From contig WBMV01004991.1 of NCBI GenBank assembly GCA_013396655.1, positions 40,307 through 104,306 on the forward strand: 64,000 nt of DNA, in the 5' to 3' direction. Shown here one piece after another: positions 13,001-24,122 of the stretch. Position 1 is the first letter of the stretch, and the number at the start of each line of letters is the position of its first letter. Below the pieces are notes generated by a model, which saw nothing but the letters and a program-made list of their open reading frames with translations, did not search any database and was not told the origin of the DNA. The position numbers and the translations under genes were made by a program. This stretch comes from Campylorhamphus procurvoides (lineage: Eukaryota > Chordata > Aves > Passeriformes > Dendrocolaptidae).

Positions 13001-16000
13001 CAAGCCTCCTATTGCCTCAATACTTTTCAGCAGTTCACTTTATTAGGCCCCACCTGTGAAGTGAAAAGGAATATGATTATTGAAGAAAGCTTGCTTTTAC
13101 TTGACAGGTTTCAAGTACCAGATCTAATTATCATGCCATAAACTGACAATTTCAAAGGATAATCTTCTGATAAATACTGTGTTAAAGCCAACACATTAAA
13201 CACATCTTCTCATCATGCCAGTTGGAATGGAAACAATATTTTCCTTGCCACGGGCACATTAGAATGAGGTCAGGCAGAAGCCGTAACAAAAATAAGTAGT
13301 ACTTTTATTATAATTAAAGAGAATGTGTCCCCAATATGGACATCAATTCCTGCAGACAGTTACTAGCCACATGTTATTTAACAGAGCCACCCAAGAATAT
13401 GATGTTCTTGTTGCTGTGAATTTGCTCACATGTTTATGTACATGTGATACTGTATTTGAAACTTTTCAGTTTCAACTGCATTAGAAATGAGCAAATATTG
13501 TTCAGATACTTAAATTATTTAAACATTTATGAAAATATAAAAACGAATAGGAGAGGAGATTCCATAAATTCTGGACAGAGACTGAAGTGTGAGTTCAAAA
13601 GTTGTAAGACCTAAGAGAATCCACACCAAAACCAGCAGGATCTTTCATATGTGCCAGCCTGTGAACAAACCTCCATCAGAGCTCAACCACAAGACAAAAA
13701 TGGTTGGTTTTAGTAGATCTGGTGCTCAACTCATTTAGAAAGAAGGTGACATGTTCTGCAAAAGAACAGGTCAAAGGCAACTACCTGTTTGTTCTTCCAT
13801 ACATTCACAACACCTACTGATCTGGAGTCCCTTGCTTGGTAGCTTTTCCTGCTCAGAGAGTTTACTGGCCTGGCAGGACTTCACATGTCCCTCAAAAGTA
13901 GTGTAGTCCTTTGCAAACAATACCGAGTAACGGGGATATTCCTTGCAGTGAAAACAAATTGTTATCTATATCCACAATTTTCCTCTTTGATTTAGGAACA
14001 TATAGAAGTAAATGTTGAGGTTGACACCATTATTTGTTTTCTTTTATAGAAAACTTACAGATGGAGCTAGCAATCTGAGAGATAAAAGCACTATGCCTAC
14101 CTGTATGCCATTCTCACCCCTTTCAGATAAACATATGGCATAAAATGTGACAAAAATGTACAGATCAGATTCTCTTCCTGCAGTCCTGGTTTCAGATAAG
14201 CCATCTACTGAACATTTTACTTTGCTAGTGTCACAGAACTGAAAGAAAAATATATATGGAGGAGACAAAGATCAAGAAAAAGGACAATCTTCTGAGTCAC
14301 ACAGCCTTCAGATCTATAGGTCATGAAGCCACAACATAAGAAATTAACAAATCTTGCTGCAGTCTGCCTGAGGTACAGGTGATATAATCTGATTCTTCCT
14401 GGATGCCGATTCCATCATCAGTTGTTATTGTTATGTTACTGAACATTTTAAACAAAAAGTTAGTGATGATTTTAATTGCAAGTGGACATGGTTTTTTCCA
14501 CTTCGTTTCTGCTCTCCAAGTGACTTGGTTTTGCTGAAAAAGGAGTGAAGGAACTGTCCACAGGGGTTTTCACCCTAAGGTGTATGCTGTCATGTAGGAC
14601 AGTGCTGAGTAGCATTGATGTATTGCATCTATTCAAGACTCTGATACTACTCTAATACTGCTATATCTTTGACTCTCAACACATTCACGTCATTATTGGA
14701 CTCATCTCTTGATGCATCTCTGTGAAAGAATATACACATCTGTGTATTGGGGGTTTTGATATATAACTCACAAAGATACCTTCGTTAAATCATATTGCTG
14801 GCCAGCAAATATCTATTGGGTAATTTTGGCAAAGCATCAATACCTCTTTAACCACACTGCACTCACATGTGTCAATTTTTATATTCAGAGCCATGTCCCA
14901 TCAGGACAAGAATGTGAAATTAATTCAGATGACATGTGGTTGGTATGGTGCAAATAAACAGTGTTCTGACATATCTCAAAGGCATTTGCATAACTGCAAG
15001 GTGCAGGTGTTTCCAAGAATCCCTGGCATGGCTTATGAATGACAGAGTATTTAGCTACAGGCTTTCTGGCCAAAATACATTCCAAACACTGTCGCCAAAA
15101 AAAAAAGAAACATATCTCCTTGCAGAATAATTTCTAAATCTTACTATATCAGACAGTGATGACTTTCTGAAGAAGCTTCAGATAAGTAGGCGGGAGAAAT
15201 TAGAAAAATCACATGAGAAGGCAATTGTATATAGGGATATGAACTGGCAATTTTATATACAGGAGATGTTCAAACCCTTTGGATCAAGATTCCACAGTGA
15301 GTTGGCAATGTTTTGACACAGACAATTCTTTTCCTGTTGTTTGCAGTTGCCATGAATTTACTGGAAGCACTGACTCATCCTTAATTAATGGTGCCTTGGG
15401 TTATTTTTATATTGTTTTCATGCATTTATAGGATCTGCTATTTTTAAGGCATGTATTATTCTTCAGAATATTTCATTGTAATCTGGCACAATGATTTTTG
15501 TGTAAGATACTGAAACCTGAAAAAAATCTTTTCAATATCTTGTTATGACTTAATTCCAAGCAGACAAATCTATGGGTGATAAGCTTTCTTCATGTAAGTC
15601 AGTTAATCAAGTAATGGACTGGTTATTAACTAATACATGAAGTTGGCTCCACACCTAAATTCCTCAGAGATAATGAAATGATACCTATTAGAATGATTGC
15701 AGAGCATTCCGTATCTGCATAGCAACACCTTTTCTATCTGTAAGGAGAGCAGGAAAGTGTTAAAATTTTAAATCCCTGGCAAATCTCAGTGGAAAACATC
15801 TTTGCACACAGTGTTTGTTCACCACATGGTGCATGCTTCAGAAGGTGCTAAATCAGCAAAACTGCTGAATTTGAAATATTGGGAACATTCATCTGCCTCT
15901 GAATTCAGTTATGCTATGTGCAAAGATCCTGAATAGAATCTGATAGTGTAACAGCAATGTGGAATTGCATATTAAACATACCTAACCTGTCATTAAAGAC

Positions 16001-18732
16001 CTCTAATTACAGTCATCAGACAAATCCCTGTGCTGCTACTTGTCATGCTATATCTATATCTCATTTTAATGGGAGAAGGTAGTATTTCTGATTATGCCAC
16101 TTAATGTAGAATATATGAAAGTTATGGGCCTGAACCTGTTCCCAAGGGGGTCAACGACAGTTTTGCCATTGTCTTCAATTAGAGCAGGATGTTGTTTTAT
16201 GACAGTAGAGTTTCATTTGCATTAATTAATTTACTTAGTAGGTAATGAAAAACTTGAAGAAACAGCCCTCCGGCTCATGAGTTTGGCACTGTATTTAATA
16301 CTTTCATTAGGAATAATTGCATTGATAAACTTTTAAGCAGAAATGGGCAAGACAGATCAGTGTATTAGGCAAAATCAAGCTTCCCAGCAGTTGACTGGGG
16401 AAGCCCTGCGACCGCTTTCTGTGCCCTGGCCTTGTTTTCTTTCATTTGTCAGTGACTAGGTCTAGGATGTTGAATCTGTAATGCTTAGCAGTGTAAGATG
16501 TAAGCACAACAACGGCATACTTTATGGATGTATATGCTTTATACATCATGGAGACACTTGCTCAGCAGACACTACAGAACTGACAGCTGGTTTTCAGGTC
16601 AGCAGCTTCACCGGGATAGATGGGTGATGAGGCTGAGGTGTTTCTTCACATCATGGTTGAGGCCAGGATCTACCAATGTGGGAAGATCCATATAGATGTC
16701 ACTAGAAGGCTAACACAATCCTGTGGAAGCAGACTTACACAGCATGCTTTGATTTCTTAAATGAAATGTATCAGTCTCCTTCTAACATTTTAGCTTTTAA
16801 GCTACTAACAACATCTATAATGTTAACATCAGGCTCATGCCTGGAAAAGATAAGAAGCTGCAAAAACAGTGATGGAAGCAGTTCTGCCAAGCTAGCAGGA
16901 CTGCACTGTGCCAGCTGCTGGGGATGTAGGATAGTCCCAATATGCACACTCCAGGACTGCAGAAATATAAAGAGCCTATACATAACATTTTTCACAGCAA
17001 GGACAGGAATTAAATAATCTACTAGTGGGCCAGAGACAGCTGAAGGATTAGGGTGGCTGGTATGGCCCAGCAGTGGATGTACTTGTTTGGGAGTTCTATG
17101 ATCTGGCTGATCTCCACGTGCTGCCAAATATTTCCCCTGTCTGGAAGACAGAAGTCTGGCAAAGTCACTTCTCCTTCTGGGTGCTGTTTCTACAGCCTGG
17201 GGTTAATAACTCCTCTTTACCTCTTAAGGTTTCTGTTTTGGTTAGTTTGTAAGGTGCTTAGTTACCCAAGTGTCAGAAGCTATAAAACTTCAAGATCAAT
17301 TGAAAACCTGTCAGTCAGAACTTGAAAACCCATCAGTCTCTGTATTCAGAGCTTTTTATTAAATTAAGAAGAAAAAAAAGTGAGGCAATATTGGCTTGGG
17401 GTCTGCTTGTCTCCTTTAGCATATTGCTATGATTGTCTTGGAATACTTTTAGCCAGACACTGTACTTTATGGACATTATTGTAGAAATACTTGCTGAGAA
17501 AAGCTATTTTATTAATTGAGTATTCTCACTGTAAGTCATGTGATATCCCAGAAGACACTTTATAAATAAAGTGTATTTGCATCAGGAGTTTTTCAAGGCT
17601 CTCTGTTTTACAAAGTAATAGTTCACAGCTTAAACCAAATCCATCTAGGTGAAGTTTATCAGCTGAGCACTTTAATAAAATGAGATAAAATGCAATTTCT
17701 AGTGGAGACAACAAATGCTTCTTATTTGGCATACATAGATGTTTTACATATCTATGTAGCACTTTAAAGAAGGCAATTGATGACATTCCTCTTGTAGAGA
17801 AATGGAGTTTGCATGGCAAGAAATGAGCCTATACATCTGCTTCATTTAGACTAGTCCTATCTATATGAAGCCTGAAGAAGATTTTCATCTATGTTTCCCA
17901 GAAGCAATGCTGAGTTCAGACAGCAATAGCTATTTAATTTTAAATTTTATTATATTTTTCACATTTGTTGCTGTTTGTGGCAATCACATGAAACCCCAAA
18001 AGCTAGCAGTGCTGCAAGGAAAACCTCTGAGTTAAGCACATTAAGACAAAAATTCATATGAGCTGTTTTCAAAAGAAAGATGGAGAGCTAATATTTATGC
18101 ATATAGCATTTAGCTCTTCTTGTTAGCTAGACAATAATCTGCCATATATTTAATTTTTAGGCTGCTGGAAACACTTTCTAAAGTGCACTTTTGACTTCTT
18201 AAATATAAAAATAACACAGCAGCTTCTTTTTTAACTCTTAGCTTACCACTTCCTTAATTTAGTGCAAGGTTCTCCATGTCTCTTTGAGAAATGTTACTTG
18301 TTTAGGAAGTTCTTTGTCTATATTTCAGTTGAAAGACTGGCAGGTTAAAGGCTGTGAGCCCATATTCCATAGCTTATTGTAGAAATTTTCGTTACGTTTT
18401 ACCCTGACTCTGATTCAGTTTCACTTTAAAACAAAGTGATTATTTCCCCTGAGAAAGGAAATGTACTATTACACAGAAAAGCTTTACAGCTCTGGAAACC
18501 CCATTTCCCCCCTTTTCTGTTACTGCTCCTTCTACAATGTACAGATGAGTGAAATTTAAAAAGGGGATTGCCCTGCTGCTCACAAAAGAGAGACAGGCAC
18601 ACTTAAGTGGCCTGTGCCTCAAGGTTTCTGCTAATTATTGTCAAATTTACCTCTAAGTCTCCAAAGTAACAATTTTTGCTTGATTACACAAGGACACCTT
18701 TCCATTGCTGATTTATCACGAAAATCTAATTG

Positions 18733-18750
18733 CTGTATCTGTAGATACAG
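18733..18750. repeat. Perfect 8-bp inverted repeat
   Basis: CTGTATCT and AGATACAG are separated by only GT. This is a near-palindrome in non-coding DNA. Its function is unknown. Confidence 0.5.
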
Positions 18751-20420
18751 TCTTCAGACATTACCTTTTTAAAAACTTCTTAAAAAGCAGCTGCTGGATG
18801 AAGGATGGAGAGCCAAGCTAATGACACGATGATGGAAAAGACTGTCACCCAGGCTCAGTGGGTACCTGTTCTATTTGGCTTGCAGAGTGGTCAATGAGCA
18901 AAAGTTTGCTGACCGGCCAAAAGACACAGCAATCCCTCCAAACTGGCCAAAGAAAATGCTGCCCCTTTCTTAGTGATGGAGTAAGAGGTGGGTAGAGGAA
19001 AAAAAGGACAATGGCTCAGATGCCAGTGAGTGCCCTTATGGCACAGGGATAGAACTGATGCTATTGCCCTAGAAAAAGGATACAGGATCTTCATACAGAA
19101 ATGCAAGGAAAAGTATTCTTCAATAATTTCATTACCTGTGGTATAATTTGTTTAAAATATGACTCAATGCATTATACCATAGTTAATAAGGGCCTAAAAG
19201 AACTAGAAAGAACAACAAATTTATTAGAGGTTACATAGTTTTTCTTATTATTTCATCTACCTTCCAAAGAATGATGAAGTTTAGCTTTTACTTCTGAGAA
19301 TGTAATGAGATGTTTTGGCATGTTTACTCACCTCAGAGTCATTATGAATCTTCATTGTTCCAAAAATATTCATTAGATACTGAAGTTATATATGGGGTTA
19401 AGAAAAGTTTACATAATAGCTAATTATTAATACAATTAAAAGATACAAAGAGAAACAAATGGATTTAGTATGAGCTGGAATCTCACAACTCTTGGCTGGT
19501 TTTCTCCAGACTTCATTGGCACTATTTGGATGATGAGCAGCAGAAGTCTTCTTCTGTGACATTTGGGGAGTTATCTTTGGCTTTACTTTCATAGATTTTC
19601 ATGAGACAAAATGTCCACTGATACCTCACACCTGTCCCAAAACTAAATTTCAGGTTGTTCCATTTGAATCAATCCATCTGGAAAATCACCTCAAAATGAA
19701 ATTCTGAACCTTTTTCTGATATGTGTTTTCTTCATCATTTTTTTAAACAAGACACTGAACTTGATGAGATGCAGAAATATTTTTTTATGTAATAAAATAT
19801 TGAATAATGCACAATCCTATACAAACTAGTGAATGCTCAGGTAAAAAGAAATGCTTATGCAAAAATGTTTCCCACAACAGGTAATGCTTAGAAAACATCA
19901 TTCAAAGTTATATTTATTATCCTATTGTTTTGATAACAGAAACAACTTTCTTCCAGAGGTAATTCTTAGTCAGGTAAAATTAGACATTGCTGGAAAATAT
20001 TCCATCTAAAATGAAAAACTATGCCCTTGTTGCTTTGTATTTTGAAAGTTGAAGACTTCAGCATCAAAAACAATAGTTCTGAAGGATGAATGGGTAGTTA
20101 TGATACAGCACATGGCAAGTGATCTAGGGGACCATTCTTACTATTTTTCAGTTCAGGACCTCTCTGTGGTTATATAGCTGGGAAAACATGAGAAGGGAAG
20201 GGAATGACTTGTGTTTCTTGATGCGTATTTTTAAACTTGCTGAGAATTACTCAAGCTGAGGTCTTAAAATGATAGGCAACACTGAGAGCAAGATAGTACT
20301 GACCAGGAAAGTACTCCGTAAATAGTAGGTTACATTCACAAACCAAAGTACATCAGTTTGATAACTCAGAATATGAAACAGTCTCCCAAGTGTATTAAAA
20401 AAAAAAAAGGTTGCTGTAGC

Positions 20421-20421
20421 N
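20421..20421. other. Single-N contig junction
   Basis: One undetermined base separates AT-rich sequence ending in a poly-A run and GGTTGCTGTAGC from very GC-rich sequence. The GC-rich sequence also occurs at 24049 onward, so this looks like a contig join rather than a miscalled base. Confidence 0.8.
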
Positions 20422-23400
20422 GAGTCCGCCACGCACCCCGCACCGGCTGCCCGCGCTCCCGGGAACCGCCGGGGCTGCGACTGCGGGGGTTCTCACAGTG
20501 AAACGCTGTCAGCAACAATTCCAGTAGGGAATTCACAATACGGGCCGGTTGTGTTTTGCCTTCAAGACCTGTATTTAAATTTTTTAAAAAATTATCAGTG
20601 GTGTTGTTCATTAAAATATAATTGTATACTTAAAGTTTATCTTTTCTGTTGTCTTTATTGAAAAGTTTGATAATCCTGAAAGCGTTTTAATTTCACTAGG
20701 ACTCTCTCTTTTTTTTTTTTTTTNAGCTCTGACTTAGCCACTCAAATTACCCATGGTTTCCGAAATCTTCCTCCTGGGGTCAAGCTCTCAATTACATGGC
20801 TGGGGACCTGCTAGAATGTAGTGCAGCTGATCACCGTCGAAGACTATTCTTTTTTTAACACTTTCGATTGTAAGAACTAATGCTTGAAACTTATTGCTCT
20901 CACCACATCTTCTCATCATCTGCCAACTGTCTTAAGTGTTTCCTAACTGCGGTTTCTAAGTATGTTACTTGCAAATCATAACATCTGTAGTGAAATTTGC
21001 ATGGAAGGCCATCAGAAGAATAAAAGGGAAAGCTTCTCATTATTTCTTATCATGGAATAGATCCTTAGTCCTTTAGAAAAAAACAAATATTACCCTTAGA
21101 GAGCCTTCCCAAACCTTGGTGTTTTCTGAGGCATTACTGTATTCTTGAGCTTGTGATCAGATGAAAGATGTGTATGTTTGTTTTGGTGCCAGTATCATTG
21201 AGTGAAGCTTGTCTTTAAACTCCTGAATGTTTTAAGTTCTTTAAGATTTTTTTTTTGAAGGGGAGAATGTGATGCAGAGGCGATCATTCCAGATTTGTTT
21301 TTCAGTCATAGTGTCTCATTTACACAACTTTTCCTACCTTCTCCCTGTCTTTATCCAGTCTGCCGTGGAAACAGACACAAAAGTTTGTATTTTGAACTGA
21401 AACTGACACCACCTGTTTTTCCTCAAGGAGGCTGTGTGTATGCGCTCTCAGAGTTACTGTGATCCGCAGCCTAAGTTATATACAGATGGCTGGTGTTTGT
21501 ATACTGTGTATAACTTCAGCTTCTTTGGAACAAAATGAGATGCTTTCTTTACTACTGTCTATAGAACTGAAGTAATGGAATGATTTACCAATGATCTTTA
21601 AATATTTGCTTTAATATTACTGATAGTAACTAATAATTTGTAACTTTTAATTCTTACTTTCAGAATTGTAAAATGGAAACAAATATAAGCATAATTATGG
21701 TTATACAATGCTAAAATTATTTTAACAAAATGATTTAAACAAAAATATGGCATTGCTTTTTACAGTTTGTGTCTATTAAACTTTTTATTTTTTAAAGGTT
21801 ATCAGTCGAGTGGATGAAAGAAACTAGAGTAGCCCAGCTGTTCCTTCACTGATATGTGTAGGATCTGGTAATCTTTAATTATGTAGTCGTCTTCTTCTTT
21901 TTCTCAAACTATTCATGTAGTGAAGATGTATGGTAATTGAGGAGGAAAGGGAGCTCTGTAATATCTTTACTATTCATTGAGAAATTCTTACACAATGCAA
22001 AGACTACAGTGAGTAGATAGTTATTCATTTCTGCATGCTCTTCTTCAAAGGTTCTTCTTAATGCATTATTTTAGTGGCTCACAGTTATTGATTCAGCATC
22101 TCTTTGAGATGAGGGAATATTGTTTTCTCATTGGTAAAATTAGTGTAATAAACATGATGTGATTCGGGTCGCAAAAAATAATCAATGGTGGAACAGAATT
22201 AGAATTCAAATTCACCTGCCTCCATGCTGTGCTGGTTTCTCCGGAAAATAATGTAAGTTGGATGTCCGTGTTCAGTAGTCATTATGAGTACCAGGCGCTT
22301 CTTGTATCAGGTTCTGTTGAGAACATGTAGTTAATGGCTTGTGAGAAGCACTATTTTTTAGCCTCATATTCACATAGCAATGAGGCACTCAGAGGTACAA
22401 GATCTCAGAAATATGCTCTTCTCCTCTCCCTCCTTTTCTTGGCCTTTTTGCCTACTATTTCCAACTTCTGCAGCAAGTGGAGGAGTGATCACATGGATTT
22501 CCTTGTCCCTGCTTACCCTTGATTGATGGTTGGGATACATCCACCCACTATGCTGAACAAGTAGGGGTCCTACTGGAAAACATACTAAGTGCTTCTGTAG
22601 TTAAACATGGTGATAATGGGAATAAACACAGCAGGGGATGAATTAAAGTTGCCCAGGAAACTTTCTGACTTGTGAGTGCTTTACTTTGAACCTCGACAAT
22701 ATTATATCTTTAACGCTAAACCAAATTCTGTCACACATGCTGGCAGGGTCATTATAGTTGCATGTCAGTGGCGCTGAAATGTTCCAGGCAGAAGCACAGC
22801 TTGAGCTCAAGGCTAACTGCATTAGTTGGAAACAAGAGGAAGCTGTTTCTGTAAAGTTGAAGGGGAAAGGTCAGTGTGGCAACAGGCTTATTGCAGATAA
22901 TTATTGGGGTTGCGCAATCCCATCCTGTCTCCTCTGACTTGTTCAAGTGGTGGGAGGGAAACGCTGAAGACAGAAACTGGTCATGAGTTGAACTTCTGGT
23001 GGGAGGAGAAAGTAATTTTGTTGCTCTCTTACCTCCTTCTTTACACCTGGGAGATGTGTGGTAGTGTATGTAACTTCTTTTTTCCGTACCCATGTCCATG
23101 CACCTTCTAGATGATCCTTGAGATTTTGGAATTTAGTGAAGTCCCAGCCCCACTCTATCTTTTTTTTTTTTTTTTTTGAAAAGGTATCCTTTGGTGTGTT
23201 AATGTGTTTAAGATCTTTTTGTGGGTGTTCAGCAAAGTGGAATGTTAGGGTTTTTTTTGTCCCCTTCAAATCATCATTGGTTATGTAGATTGTTAAAGTC
23301 CTACTCATTTTTATTTATCCTTCCTCTTTCATGCACACTTTAAGTTTTGGCTTGTCCATAGCAGAGAAGGAGTTCAGAAGCCGCTTCTTTCCCAAAGAAA

Positions 23401-23526
23401 TGTGTCACATAAATCAGATTGGTGGCTTCAGTCATCTTGATTGGAAAAAAAATTACTGAGTTTTTCCAGTAATAAAGATTTAGTTGGAGCTAAGACTTCT
23501 CTATTTTTTTAAAGGTTTTGATGGTG
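20422..23526. repeat. First copy of a ~3.1-kb near-identical direct duplication
   Basis: This block repeats 24049-27187 almost base for base (offset 3627, then 3660, then 3661). By eye the differences are A versus G (20701/24328), T versus C (21273/24933), one T in each of two poly-T runs, and a 33-base stretch (24352-24384) replaced here by the single N at 20724. It starts at an N and ends at a 474-N gap, so assembly breaks bound both ends. A redundant overlapping or alternate-haplotype contig is the simplest explanation. A very recent tandem duplication is the alternative. I see no coding exon in it. Confidence 0.93.
20724..20724. other. Single-N join after poly-T; 33 bases missing
   Basis: The N follows a run of about 15 T. 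The second copy continues at the matching place with 33 further bases (24352-24384) that are absent here. The N therefore marks a collapsed or unresolved join at a homopolymer. Confidence 0.8.
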
Positions 23527-24000
23527 NNNNNNNNNNNNNNNNNNNNNNNNNNNNNNNNNNNNNNNNNNNNNNNNNNNNNNNNNNNNNNNNNNNNNNNNNN
23601 NNNNNNNNNNNNNNNNNNNNNNNNNNNNNNNNNNNNNNNNNNNNNNNNNNNNNNNNNNNNNNNNNNNNNNNNNNNNNNNNNNNNNNNNNNNNNNNNNNNN
23701 NNNNNNNNNNNNNNNNNNNNNNNNNNNNNNNNNNNNNNNNNNNNNNNNNNNNNNNNNNNNNNNNNNNNNNNNNNNNNNNNNNNNNNNNNNNNNNNNNNNN
23801 NNNNNNNNNNNNNNNNNNNNNNNNNNNNNNNNNNNNNNNNNNNNNNNNNNNNNNNNNNNNNNNNNNNNNNNNNNNNNNNNNNNNNNNNNNNNNNNNNNNN
23901 NNNNNNNNNNNNNNNNNNNNNNNNNNNNNNNNNNNNNNNNNNNNNNNNNNNNNNNNNNNNNNNNNNNNNNNNNNNNNNNNNNNNNNNNNNNNNNNNNNNN
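23527..24000. other. Assembly gap (474 N)
   Basis: Unsequenced. Its right border is extremely GC-rich, and the missing first coding exon of SKAP2 has no candidate anywhere else between here and exon 2. The gap therefore most likely covers the SKAP2 promoter, 5' UTR and first exon. That exon must end in the single base G needed to complete the first codon of exon 2. Confidence 0.9.
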
Positions 24001-24122
24001 TGCGGGCTGTGTCCGCCGGGCCCCGGGCAGGGCCCCCCGCGGGGTGCCGAGTCCGCCACGCACCCCGCACCGGCTGCCCGCGCTCCCGGGAACCGCCGGG
24101 GCTGCGACTGCGGGGGTTCTCA
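24001..24122 (+). promoter_or_regulatory. Remnant of a CpG island, probable SKAP2 promoter/exon 1 region
   Basis: About 120 bases of dense CpG and G/C runs end abruptly in AT-rich sequence after GGGGGTTCTCACAGTG. Such islands mark most vertebrate adaptor-gene promoters, and this one lies about 9.8 kb upstream of SKAP2 exon 2 on the correct side. No reading frame here matches the SKAP2 N-terminus, so the visible part is probably 5' UTR or the start of intron 1, with the core island in the adjacent gap. A shorter copy of the same sequence begins at 20422. Confidence 0.6.

Larger units (their letters stand above)
1..20420. other. Non-coding region 5' of SKAP2 (HOXA1-facing side)
   Basis: I see no coding exon on either strand. 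The open frames are short, overlap on both strands and lack plausible splice borders or recognisable protein. The sequence is AT-rich with a few local GC-richer patches (around 6930-7030 and 8560-8600). The only transposon remnant I recognise is a CR1 tail at 8823-8894. In other vertebrates the region 5' of SKAP2 separates it from HOXA1 and carries long-range HOXA regulatory elements and non-coding transcripts. If synteny holds, this stretch is the SKAP2-proximal part of that interval, but no individual enhancer can be called from sequence alone. The link to SKAP2 depends on scaffolding across the damaged junction at 20421-24000. Confidence 0.6.

Noticed and set aside
16771..17127. 118-codon open frame on the minus strand
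   Set aside because: One of the two longest gap-free open frames, but it is low in recognisable features, overlaps an open frame on the other strand and resembles no known family. Its length is within chance for 64 kb.
22186..22236. MIR-like core resemblance (also at 25846-25896)
   Set aside because: The nearby part that resembles MIR reads in the opposite orientation. The match is inconsistent and too weak.
22334..23110. Small open frames repeated at 25994-26770
   Set aside because: They appear twice only because the whole block is duplicated. The repeat is not evidence of coding.
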